Assembly (NCBI GenBank): GCA_013350335.1 | Contig: CM023538.1 | Location: 45,440,201 to 45,504,200 of the forward strand | DNA length: 64,000 nt | Direction of reading: 5' to 3' | Source: Chimonanthus salicifolius | Taxonomy: Eukaryota; Streptophyta; Magnoliopsida; Laurales; Calycanthaceae | In this document: positions 22,881 to 32,826 of the stretch, one piece after another | Layout: each line of letters begins with the position of its first letter | Position numbering within the stretch: position 1 is the first letter of the stretch | The notes under the pieces: model-generated | What the model was told of the DNA's origin: nothing | The model's input: only the letters and a program-made list of their open reading frames with translations | Database searches by the model: none | Position numbers and translations under genes: made by a program

Positions 22881-22892
22881 AAAGGGGGAGAT
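22881..22892 (+). promoter_or_regulatory. Polypurine tract of copia element
   Basis: AAAGGGGGAGAT directly precedes the LTR start TGTTG at 22893, the standard copia arrangement. Confidence 0.85.
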
Positions 22893-24437
22893 TGTTGCCC
22901 TAAAAGTGAAATTTGTCTCCCTTGAGTCAGACTGAAATTTTGTGACTGAGTCATGACCGAGTTGTCAGATCAAGCTTGAAGCTCCCGAAGCAGCGAAGAT
23001 TGAATCAAATCGGAATATTGAACAGGTATATTCGACCATAGGACAAACCTGACTTAGGATCCTTGGTTAAAAATTATTACATATTAAATTGGATCTCTAA
23101 GATAGCCATTAGCCAAAAGAAGTAGCTCTCATGCTTACCAAATGTCTCTATCTTAAATTGTTCTCAGAATCATGACATGTCTTCATAGTTAATTTTTTTT
23201 TTTATTGTGAATGAAGCACTCAAAGAGCTTTTCATTTTATATCCAAATAATCACCAAACTACAATATATTATCAAAAGGTGATTTCGGGAATTTAGAAGA
23301 TGGGACGATCCCACCTTTCCCGGACGAACTCACTTTTACCCAAACGATCCCACTCTTTTGAAGCTTTACAAACTGGGACGATCCCACTTTTTCAGGACGA
23401 TCCTACTTTTCTTTAGGACAATCCGAGTTTGTATTTAAGTTAACATGATCGTTGGCTGGTCAATATAACTGTTGGCATATGACAGTTTAAATCCGACCGT
23501 TTTGAAAATAGGACGGTAATGACTTTTGTGGGACGATCCCACTTTCTGGAAATTTGTTTTGGGACAACTTACCTATATAAACCAAGCTCTATTCATGGGC
23601 AATGTTAGACACTCCAAGCTGATTTTTCTCATGCCACTCTCAAGTTTCTCGAACATACTTAGAGCTTCTAATCACCATAGTGAAACCTTATTAAGCTCTT
23701 TTAATCCCTCTCTAACACAATGAAGGCAATCATAGGCACATCTTGAGCATATTAAGATCCACATTGATTGTGTGATTAGAGAAGATCTTCATAGGGATAG
23801 ATTGACCTTATAGGCAAACTCTATTTCATCCCTAAACTCTTTTCCACTTTGGTTTGGAATTCATTGAAGCAACTCTACATCGCCAAAGGCATGAAAGAGG
23901 AAGATCATCAAAGAACATGCCACAAGCTACATCAATCATCAAGAGGCTAGTGTTCTTGGTACTTTTCAAGACTACTACTTTCTATCATTTGTGAGAACAT
24001 TGTAAAGGGTTGATGTAACCCTATTGAAATCCAAGAAATGTTTCCTTGCTGTTTGTAAGTCTCGGTTCGATCTACACCCGTGAAGTAGATGAAGGTTGTA
24101 ATAGGTTTGTTCTCCACCCGTGAAGGAGAAGGTTAGGGAAATCCTCCAGTGGTGTACTTGAGGCATGGATGTAGGCAAGGTTACCAAACCACGTAAAAAT
24201 GATTGTGCCACAATTCTCCATATCTTCTCATCTCGTTCACCTTACTTTGGGCACTTGCTTTAGCTCATATCTTATTGCCCTCATAGTTTGCATGAAGTTA
24301 ATCTTGCTTATAGATCATACTTAGAAGATTAATTGAGCAAATTTGTTTTGATCGATCTCTAAAGTGCCCAATATTTAAATAGAAATTAAAATTCCCCAAT
24401 AGTCCTATTCACCCCCCTCTAAGATTATTCTTTATCA
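22893..24437 (+). repeat. Copia 3' LTR
   Basis: A 1545-base LTR with TG...CA termini. U3 contains the GGGACGATCCC dyads (23300-23570), followed by a TATA box at 23574-23581 (ctatataaacc). Downstream, 24060-24150 has two related caccc-gtgaag phrases. The terminal segment matches the common copia LTR end. Confidence 0.75.
23302..23570 (+). repeat. GGGACGATCCC dyads upstream of the copia TATA box
   Basis: Full matches to GGGACGATCCCAC occur at about 23303, 23374 and 23530, with partial ones at 23343, 23394 and 23561. Arms GGGA and TCCC flank CGA. Unlike the arrays in E and D, these precede the TATA box (23574), so they sit in U3 where enhancers usually lie. Confidence 0.75.
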
Positions 24438-24446
24438 TCTTGCTAG

Positions 24447-24941
24447 CTTGACTAACAAAATATATTACTAAAAAAGAAATTATCAAATTCCACATTTAAT
24501 GACAAAATGCTTGATAAAGTGCTGGCAATTTCACATTTTGAAAGATTTACTTCCTACGTTCCATCAATAGTTGAAGTTCAAAATATTAATACAAACAAAA
24601 TAGGTTTAAGAATTTTAAAGGAAAATGGAAAACCTCTTTGTTTTATTACAATTCATGATTTTTTCTAAAGAAACTTCTATTTAATAAAAATGGCTTGACT
24701 AACAAAATATATTACTAAAAAAGAAATTATCAAATTGCACATTTAATGACAAAATGATAGATAAAGTGCTGGCAATTTCACATTCTGAAGGATTACTTCC
24801 TATGTTCCATCAATAGTTGAAGTTCAAAATATTAATACAAATAAAATAGGTTTAAGAATTTTAAAGGAAAATGGAAAACCTCTTGCTTTTATTACAATTC
24901 ATGATTTTTTCTAAAAAAAAAACTTCTATTTAATAAAAATG
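24447..24941. repeat. 247-bp tandem duplication
   Basis: Units 24447-24693 and 24694-24941 are nearly identical, with few substitutions and a small A-run length change. The high identity points to a recent event. No coding potential seen. Confidence 0.9.
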
Positions 24942-25402
24942 ATGAAGATAATTAAAAAGATTACACAAGCACCATATACACTATATCAATCAAATTAAAA
25001 TATCTCCATTCAATTCCACAAATACTCAATATAAAACTATTTATTTTTTTCAAAAAAACCTTAAAATCTAGATTGTCTTTGAGCAAAAATTCAAAAATAA
25101 AATAAAATTATGCGATCCAGTTGGAATAGATTTTAAGGTTTGGAAGCACCAATGTAAGATTCAAAGTGAAAATGGTGAAACAGACTATTTTTCTTAAAAA
25201 TAAAAAAATTGGTCATAACAGTTAAATGTACCATTTCAGACATTTTTAGACTTTACCGTGTTTTATTATGCCACCCGTAGTGGAGTACAGTTGATATGTA
25301 TCATATCTACCAATTTTTAAGATATAATTTACCGTAGCCTTGGTTTAAACGTCAGCCCATTCAAATTATTTAGAAGTGGCTGAATATGAGATCCATACTT
25401 AC
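24942..25402. other. AT-rich sequence downstream of secreted-peptide exon 1 (copy 1)
   Basis: This would be intron or 3' sequence for the minus-strand exon at 25403-25475. No second exon with a cysteine pattern could be recognised on the minus strand. Confidence 0.4.
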
Positions 25403-25475
25403 ATTCTTGCACAGCGAAAAAGCTTGTAATGAGGAAGAAGACGAGGACTACACTTGTGCTGGTAAACCTAGCCAT
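25403..25475 (-). pseudogene. First exon of a small secreted (defensin-like?) protein gene, copy 1
   Basis: Start ATG at 25475. 24 codons plus one base, opening MARFTSTSVV and ending FFAVQE, form a textbook signal peptide: short charged head, then a V/L/F-rich core at residues 9-16. It ends at a strong plant donor (gaat|GTAAGTATGG), giving a phase-1 intron. A TATA box (tataaatt, about 25521-25528) sits upstream, followed by a leader similar to that of the copy at 27458-27533. A signal-peptide exon with a phase-1 intron is the layout of plant defensin and defensin-like genes, but no cysteine-rich exon 2 was found on the same strand, so the family is not proven. It may be an exon orphaned by rearrangement, or exon 2 may be too diverged to see. 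Confidence 0.55.
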
Positions 25476-27457
25476 GGATTAAAATTCCAATGGTGGATAG
25501 AGAAGTGCTTGTCCTTCTAATTTATAAGGCAGATTTTTTTTTTTTTTAAATTTAGTTATTTTATCTCCATTCCATTTAAGTTTACAAGTTTCCCATCTTC
25601 AAAGGATGCTTCTTTTAGTTAATTTTTTGAATCTCTAATTATTATAATGTATTGAAGTTTGGAAATGTAGTTAAAGCAAGAGATAAGGAAGTCTGTATCT
25701 ACAAAAATGAGAATGGGCCAAAACCATTCGTACATGTATGCTTAGTTGTATACATAACTCAGTTGATTAATGCCACAATGATCCATGCTTGTTTTACTAA
25801 TCCAATGGGATTCATTGTTTTGAAATTGGCGCGTCTATTTCACTTAATTTTGGGGGTTATCAGTTATATCTTTTGTAGGCTTACAACCATGCCCTTATAA
25901 ATTTAAGATTGGAGAAATCTTTTGGTTTCTGTGTGGGTTAATATTGAAGAATTTTGATTTATTTATTTTTAATATCGACTCATATTCTCAAAAGCTTGCA
26001 AAAAATACAAACCCAGTTTCACTTGCATGTGCATATAATATTTAGTTTTAATTTTTTTTTTTTTGTATTTGTTGTTGCTGTGGTCGTAGTGATCATCATA
26101 TTGTGCTAAGATTTGAAAACAATCTTCAATTTTAAAATTCAACTTAATGAGTAAAGATTAGTGTGAAATAACATAAAAATCATGCGCGTATTCCTTTATG
26201 CCTTTGTACCAAGTCATTACGTGAAAGGCACACACACTTGCCAAAGCACACTATGTATAACTCTTAAAAAAAAAAAAACTAAACTCAAGTTTGTATGAGT
26301 AAAGAACAGTGCGAAATAACTTATAAACTAATGGTCACTCTTTTATTCCTTGTATATTATATTTAGATAGTTTTAGGTGCTTAAGTGCACCCAAGACCAC
26401 ACACTTGAGAAATTACATTAGATAGAGAAACATGGAAAGTGGATTGAGTTGTGGGTTACTTGCAGATTCCCTCACAGTAACTCTGCGTACTGTAGCAATT
26501 ATGAGTGAAGATACAACACCAGCAAGGAATGGTTTGGATCTGTGTGTCAATCCCATTTGTGTTGATGCTGGCTTCAATGGATTTTTCAGTGGAGGGCGGG
26601 GGAGAGTCACATGTTGATTTTTTACATGGTGAAAAATGTATCTTCTTTCTTGCCGATCACATCCCTTTTGCCTGTGTCATTCAACACAAAAATATCAAAA
26701 AAAAATTAAGAAGAACTGCGATTGTCAGTCATCTATGGTCATTAATTTGATGATGTTGCATGAATTGAATATGTTGCTGCGTATCTCTCGGTTTTTCACA
26801 CATAAACTTAAAAAAAAAATTAAGATGCAGAATTGGTTGTGGAGGCCTATAAATTTTATTTGAAATATTTCAACCATATTGGCTATGTTGGCTGAAGTTT
26901 GTAAATGGGATCAATATCAACGATGCTGGCAAAATGTCAAAATTGACCAAAATTTCAGCCCAGATTTTAGCCGATACAGGTTTTTTATAAATACAAATGT
27001 TTTTTGCCAAGAACCCATCTTAAATAAAAAGGCATGTACAACCATTTTCTTAGTATGATGGGCTGAGCTTGGACTTTTTAAAGCCTGTTTTTATAAATGG
27101 ACGGACTCCGACTTTTTACTTGAAGCCCATATAAGACCAAAGCCCTTTCAGCCGGTTTATTCTCTTAACTAATATATACATTTATCATAAAGTCATAACA
27201 TGCCACTATTTTTATGTTTCTAATTCTGAATGGCACCCCCAAATTGTTTATGAACTTTTACTGGGGCCTTTTTAAGATATTTTAGGTTTTGCAATTTGGC
27301 ACTTTCTGTTAAAATTTCCTTCCTCTATAAAAAAATAAAAAATTGAGCTCTGCCCTTGTGTGCTTCTCTACTGTGTTATTTTATCATAAATTGGGCTTAA
27401 ACATAACCCATTTAATTTTAAAGTAGCAGACAGACGGATTATGAGAGCCATACTTAC
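25476..27457. other. Spacer between the two secreted-peptide exons
   Basis: It contains the promoter of copy 1 (TATA near 25525, one unit of the repeat found at 27600) and would contain the intron and second exon of copy 2, which I could not identify. A plus-strand frame at 26499-26617 (ending GGRGRVTC) has three cysteines but no matching family. Otherwise AT-rich with A/T homopolymers. Confidence 0.4.
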
Positions 27458-27533
27458 ATTCTTGAAGAGTGAAAGAGTTGTTTGCAAGAAGGAAGAAGAG
27501 AAGGGCTACACTTGTCTCGTTAAACTTAGCCAT
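27458..27533 (-). pseudogene. First exon of a small secreted (defensin-like?) protein gene, copy 2
   Basis: Start ATG at 27533. 25 codons plus one base, opening MAKFNETSVA and ending SFTLQE, then the same donor (gaat|GTAAGTATGG) and phase as copy 1 at 25403. The TATA box (tatataaatt, about 27575-27584) and leader (acacttgtcttgcca) are conserved with copy 1, so the duplication included the promoter. Exon 2 should lie within 25500-27450 on the minus strand but was not recognised. The peptide differs from copy 1 at about half its positions yet keeps the signal-peptide layout, which suggests selection after duplication. Expression and product are unknown. Confidence 0.55.
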
Positions 27534-27599
27534 GAATAAGAATATGGTGGTGGCAAGACAAGTGTTTGCCAATCTAATTTATATATGTAGATTTTTTAT

Positions 27600-27866
27600 G
27601 TTCACCAATTTCCAACATTGAAGGAGGACTTTTTTAAATTAATGCTTAGATCTCTAATTATCGATTTCCATTGTTTGTGGGGTTTTTTTGAGTTAATTTT
27701 CAGATCTCTAGTTATTGATTTCCTCATGTTTATAGCTTTACAATATCCAAAGGAGGATTTTGTTAAGTAAATTTTTGAGTCTCTTCTTAATGATTTCCTA
27801 TTTAGGTAGATTTCCAATTTCAAAAGGAGTATCTTTGAAGTTAATTTTTGGTTCTTTAATATTGAA
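27600..27866 (-). repeat. Four imperfect tandem repeats upstream of secreted-peptide copy 2
   Basis: Four units of 56-75 bases share aaaggaggat, ttaattttt, gatctcta and attgatttcc. They lie 25-290 bases upstream of the TATA box. The copy 1 promoter has a single unit (25575-25650), so the array expanded in one duplicate only. Confidence 0.65.
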
Positions 27867-27969
27867 GTAATTCATCTACTAAAATTATAAATGAGGAAAT
27901 AGTAATTTTAGCAGATACTGTGCTACAAATATTATGTATTTTAGTAGATAGTGTGAAACTCAACTAATA

Positions 27970-28124
27970 CTCTCTCTGTCTCAAAATAGTTGTCTCATTT
28001 ATATTGGAGTATTATAAAGTGCATTGAAAATTGATGAGATCACATAGAGTGCTAGCCTTATATAGAATGTTCCTTAAAAAATACAAATATTTCAAATGGA
28101 ACGACTAAAATGGAACAATGAGAG
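27970..28124. mobile_element. Stowaway-type MITE
   Basis: 155 bases bounded by TA target duplications (27968-27969 and 28125-28126). The left terminus CTCTCTCTGTCTCAAAATAG and the reverse complement of the right terminus (CTCTCATTGTTCCATTTTAG) are inverted repeats of the CTCCCTCCGT type used by plant Tc1/mariner Stowaway elements. There is no coding capacity. Confidence 0.8.
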
Positions 28125-28126
28125 TA

Positions 28127-29648
28127 ATATTTTTGAGGATTTTAACATTTGGTTTGGAGGCCCCTCAACTCAACTATACCACATCACCCATCTCTCACTT
28201 AATCTTTTTCTTCTCTTCATCATTCCCTCCTATATTGGCTTATGCATATCATGTATTTTAGTAGATACTGTGTTACAAATATTGATTGAAATTCAAAATT
28301 TGGACTGATATTTGCCAGATGCCCATTCATATAATATGGGTATTTTGTGATATTTAAAAAACATATATCAGAAATATTAATTATATTTAAATCAGACCAA
28401 AATTCATTGTAAAAAAGTTGGGGCCAAAACTAATGCCAAAGTATCGTCTATGCCCAAGCTCAGACTATTTGATTAATTCTGCCGATAAATCATTGTTGTT
28501 GCTGTCATATAATACTGAAATTTCATCGATGATTTCTCGAATATTTTAAAGTATATAAATATAAGTTATTGGTTTTTAAAATTATATAAATATAAGTTAT
28601 TGGTTTTTAAAATTTAAAATCAATGGATAAAATGATTATACGGGAGTAAAAAATCATATACCTTGTATTGATATAGTCAGCTTTTCATATGCATCGCTTC
28701 TTAATCTTTGATTTGATCTAATGCATCTATAATTTAGAACTATTTAAAAACTCAAAAAAAGAAATAGAATTTGAAGTCAAATAAGTTAAATTAAAATCTT
28801 AAAACTTGTCTAGATTCCTAATACATAATTTTTTTTTAGCATAGTTTTAATTTTTAGTTTCCCAATAATAAATTTGAGATAATGAGGTAGCCTCACAGAT
28901 GGCTGGGATTTAGCCGCATCACCATATTCGAATGATCTTGTGAACACATGAAAAGTTACCAACCTTAAGAACTCCGAAGAAGTAAGATTTTTTTGCTTAT
29001 GAACTTTCTTTTTGAGCCATCTATCACATGCAACATGCTTTCTTTTTCACAATCACAAGTTTTTAGATTTTACAGCAACTGCATTAAATTCAACCTCGGT
29101 CCTCAATAGAAATTTTATTTCGGTCGTAAGTCAGTAAATTTGTAATTTTAAAATTTTGTGGAGTATTTACAAATTTGGATATAAACAAAATTTCGGGCAA
29201 TTATTTTTGCACCTTGAATGATATACATGGTACACTAACTTTTTTTCTTCTTTCTCGCATTTTAACCTTATGCGCCATCTCCCTCACTATCTTTCCGAAA
29301 AGCGTGAATAAACAAGAATAGTACTTCGAATCAAATCCTTTGTTGTCCTCCGGTCTCTCACTCTCTCATGCCGCATCATCACCATCATCCTCATCATCTG
29401 AGACTCATACTTAAGATGAAAAAATATTCATTTGATTAATACTTTTACTAATAAAGTACAATTCAATGTGAATTCATCAAATGGAGAGTAATCCGAGTAA
29501 ATAATCCAAAATTTGCAACTAAATTTTGATTTTTTTATTTTTAATGGTAAAAATGAATACAATTTGTAAAAGGTAAAGGTATACAAGAGCTGCACTTGTC
29601 AAAACTCAAAAGCATGGCCAGCAAGGGGTTCCCTGTTCCCACACTCCT
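28127..29648. other. AT-rich intergenic sequence with one short tandem duplication
   Basis: No gene recognised. A 31-base unit is tandemly duplicated at 28552-28613 (tatataaatataagttatt core). Confidence 0.5.
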
Positions 29649-29649
29649 T

Positions 29650-29790
29650 GTCCCATATCGGAAAATTTTTAAAAAAAAACTGTCCTGCATCAAGCCTATA
29701 AATGGGCAACGTGAGAATAATGGTAATCACCCATTTTTTGGCCCTTTTAGGCTGAGAACATTTGGTCACATGAGCTTAAACTTATTATTT
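29650..29790 (+). ncRNA. U2 snRNA-like gene relic with USE and TATA box
   Basis: GTCCCATATCG at 29650-29660 is one base from the plant snRNA USE. TATAAA begins at 29697, 36 bases further on, the Pol II snRNA spacing. About 28 bases after the TATA box, near 29725, sequence resembling the U2 5' end begins: TTTTTTGGCCCTTTTAGGCT (29735-29754) against the U2 pattern CTTTCTTGGCCTTTTGGCTA, then gaga-acat. After about 45 bases the likeness fades, and the branch-point-recognition segment (GTAGTA) is not intact. Promoter layout and 5' box both fit a U2 gene that has decayed. The match is from memory of the U2 sequence and needs alignment. Confidence 0.5.
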
Positions 29791-31461
29791 TAAGAGATTT
29801 TTTTGAGTATATATTTAAATTATTTTTAAACAGTTTTTATAGATGGTTTGAGGTTTTTTTAAAAAATTCAGTCAAAACTTGCAAATTTGATCAGGTTTTT
29901 GTGGGTTTATTTTGTGTTAAGGTGCCGAGATTGAACCGGTTGTGTCAGGCCATGTCTTGCAACTATGAGTTTCATGTGAGTTTCGTGTAGTCCATGAATT
30001 GACTTTTCTCTTCCAACCCTCCTGTTCTTATTCTTGGCTGACCAATTTCTTCTCTTCCATCGTTACTTCTTCCTCTTTCTATTCTCAGACGATCTTTCTT
30101 TGTTTTTGCTCTACTATTTTTTCAGTGATTTATCACAATACAGCCTTATCACAGTTGCATCCTATCCCATTATCGTACATATTGGGGATACTTCTCCTCA
30201 TTTCCTGAGACCAAAACGTGTCTTCAACAAATCCCTTTTCCTTCCTCCCTCCACTCAATGGGTTTCTCTCATTTCTACCATCGATTATCTCTTCAATCGG
30301 AACGGTGTTTCTTTCTTGATGTAACTTTACAGCTACAAATCCTGATAATTTTACACTCACAATTTTTTCAGCAGCTCTTTCATGATATGAAGGTTGCAAG
30401 GTTGCAAATATCTTAGCACGAAGATACAATGTTGCAGGGTTAAGTTTGTGAAACCCAAAATCAAATGCATCTCCATTTGTCTCTCTCATTCATCAATGCA
30501 AATATCATAATCTCGACTTACAGATTTCAGTTCTTTTGTAACTTTTTAATTTTGTATTTTAAGATTTTTCTAATTTATTTTATGGTTTTGTTCTAAAGAT
30601 TCATATTAATTTCTATATGTAATTTGTTGAAATATTGAGATTTTCTTTTTCTTATTTTATGGCTGTCTATCCCTTTTCAAATGAAATCATTGCTTCATGT
30701 TATCTTGGGATGTTGTTTACAAATGAAGATGAGACCCAAATTGTTTTCTCTTATACTTTTTCCATGGAATTGCGTTCAGGCAAGCATTTTAGTTTCAATG
30801 TCTGCAACATGTTTGGTGTAATGTCCAAATGAGATATTATTCTTTTATGATTTAGCACTAGAAGGTAGTGTTGGAATTGGTGGAAGATTCACTGACTTGT
30901 TCATTCATAGATAGTATAGTAAACTCTTTTCATCATGATTAATCACGATAGTTGGTTTAAAGACTGTTTTACGGGCAACTTTTATCGTCTCCTCCGTGTT
31001 TAATGGAATGTCTACCCAGATAATATTCTCTTAGTTAAACTATGTGCCAGGCCATAAGTAGAAGTGAAGCAGCAAAATGATATTGGCTTCACTTTATTTA
31101 GTCTGAATTTCAAAGGTGTTTACTTATCTTAAAGAAAGCATTAACATTGCATGAATTGCTGATTGGAAACCTTTGTGAAAATGCTTTTAAGTTTATGGAA
31201 ACAAGGGTACAATACACTTTGCCAATAAAATTTTGTCTCACGAAGACATGTCTTTTAAGATTTCCCAAATTTCAGATTTATCTAGAAGTTAAATTAGTGT
31301 CAAATTGAACAAGGGTACGATACAATTGGGTAGGTCGGTGTGAGGAGGGAATGGGTCAATTTGACCCACTGTAAGCTCTACAGTTTAAAGTTTGTACCAA
31401 ACTTCATAACGTGGATCATCCGCAAACTAGTTTGCATCAAAGTTTAGTGTAAATAAACCTG
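29791..31461. other. Intergenic sequence, no gene recognised
   Basis: AT-rich, with CT-rich stretches near 30000-30300. Overlapping frames on both strands at 30034-30489 lack domain motifs, splice context or recognisable family, and are treated as chance. Confidence 0.45.
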
Positions 31462-31670
31462 GAGGACTTAGCTTGATATTCATTTTCTGCCCTTGTTTGT
31501 GGGAAGTCATGAAATCAAACCCCTCTCAACACAAAATTGGTCACTCCGCTTAGTTCTGTACCTGGGGTGTACGGATTAAGAGGTTTACCCATGACCCAAA
31601 GATTAGTCAGGTGGGACGCCTGAAAAATTTAGGTGGGATGCTTGGATACCTTAGTCTTCAAAAAAAAAAA
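31462..31670 (+). mobile_element. SINE-like repeat, copy with poly(A) tail
   Basis: A tRNA-like head with a B-box-like sequence (AAATCAAACCCC, about 31513-31524), a body ending gattagtcaggtgggacgcc and ccttagtctt, and a ten-A tail at 31661-31670. Related copies are at 32653-32826 (plus strand) and 34700-34885, 62605-62692 and 20100-20150 (minus strand). Confidence 0.6.
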
Positions 31671-32265
31671 GTTTGGTGCAAATAGCTTGATGGCTCCACT
31701 TAAGCCCACATGGATGGGTGTGTTTCAAAGGCATTTGTTTTGTGTATATTCTTATAAAATTTTATCTTGATTGGATAAATAAAGCCATGGTTTTTAAAGC
31801 CTTTAAAATTTCAGCTTTATTTGACTGTGGAAATTTATCGAGTTAATTTAATGGGCTTTACAAGTTAGATTAGTGTGAAAATAGGTATGAGTGCAACTCA
31901 AGGTGTATTCGAGAGGGTAAATGAATCCATTGGGTCTCCTATAGATCACACAAACCAAAGTTTGTGTCAAAATTGATGCAACCTTCGTCCCAATCACACT
32001 CCTCTCCACCTCAAATCCATCTTGTCCCCACGAATTTGAACCTTATCCAATTTGACGCTATTCCAACTTAGATGATTTGTTGATCTAACACCATGAAGTT
32101 TACACTAGTTGATAAAATTGAATTTTTGAGACTTTTAAGAAACATGGCTTTACTTATCCAATTAAAATGACTTTTTATAAACATCTTATTCAAGTAAAGA
32201 CTTTTGCAACCAATCAATTCCCAAGGGCCCATGTAGGCCTCACATGAAAGTACCTCAAATAAGGT
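31671..32265. other. Intergenic sequence, no gene recognised
   Basis: AT-rich. No structure beyond short phrases shared with 32140-32220 and 33040-33080 (taaaatgactttttat-type), which may be another old repeat. Confidence 0.4.
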
Positions 32266-32420
32266 ACCTTAGGGGATCAAGTAAGAGCATGTAGCTCAAC
32301 CAGGAAACCTTAGGGGATCAAGTAAGAGCATGTAGCTCAACCAGGAAGGACTTATTTTTATAGTCTAAAGGTTGTGAGTTCAAGTACACGAGTGTAGGAT
32401 ATGTAGTTGGACAATGGAAA
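32266..32420 (+). mobile_element. tRNA-derived repeat with duplicated A-box segment
   Basis: A 41-base unit (32266-32306) is repeated exactly at 32307-32347. Each contains GTAGCTCAACCAGG, a good Pol III A box. A B-box-like GAGTTCAAGTAC follows at 32369-32380. This is the head of a tRNA-derived SINE with two tandem A boxes and a single B box. Confidence 0.55.
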
Positions 32421-32587
32421 AATTTGTCAAATCCAATTAATGCCAACCGAACTTGTTATGCTAATAACTTAATGATGATGACGATAATGATGATATAAAC
32501 ATATGTGCATACATATATACAAAATGGAATATATATCCATGTGGATCCAAGTGGGCCATCAAGAAAATTGGTGCAACCTTGTTTGCA

Positions 32588-32617
32588 GGAAACTATATAT
32601 ATATATATATATATATA
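32588..32617 (+). repeat. (TA)n microsatellite
   Basis: About fourteen TA units. Confidence 0.9.
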
Positions 32618-32652
32618 CCCTTTAAGAATAGTTCTAATAGTTCATTTAAACC

Positions 32653-32826
32653 TTGAGGGGTGTCAACACCTCTCTTGTTTGTAGGAAGTCTTAAGATCAA
32701 GTCCCCCTAAATATAAAAAAGGGTCACTCCCCATTATTCTATACTTGACGTTGCAGATTGGACGGTTTACATATGTCCCGAGGATTAGTCAGATGAGACA
32801 CTTGGATACCTTGGTCTTAAAAACCA
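32653..32826 (+). mobile_element. SINE-like repeat, second copy
   Basis: Collinear with 31462-31670: cttgtttgtaggaagtc, B-box-like AGATCAAGTCCCC (about 32695), gggtcactcc, gaggattagtcagatgagac, then ccttggtcttaaaaa. It is diverged from the first copy in most segments. Confidence 0.6.

Larger units (their letters stand above)
20991..24437 (+). mobile_element. 3' part of a Ty1/copia (SIRE/Maximus-like) element
   Basis: A polypurine tract (22881-22892) abuts an LTR starting TGTTGCCC (22893) and ending ttctttatca (24437), preceded by the caccccctctaag phrase typical of copia LTR 3' ends. Upstream is about 1.9 kb of non-coding sequence with at least five polypurine-tract-like motifs (20993, 22318, 22450, 22564, 22703). 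Repeated polypurine tracts downstream of pol are a known habit of SIRE/Maximus elements. No coding domain or 5' LTR remains in the window. Confidence 0.65.

Noticed and set aside
26432..26617. 61-codon plus-strand frame with a C-terminal cysteine as the missing secreted peptide
   Set aside because: Wrong strand relative to the signal-peptide exons, no signal peptide, and too few cysteines for a known family.
30133..30489. 118-codon minus-strand frame
   Set aside because: Overlaps open frames on the other strand, no domain, no promoter or splice signals. Treated as chance.
32589..32617. TA runs as replication origins or matrix attachment sites
   Set aside because: Simple microsatellites common in this genome. 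Nothing else supports a functional role.
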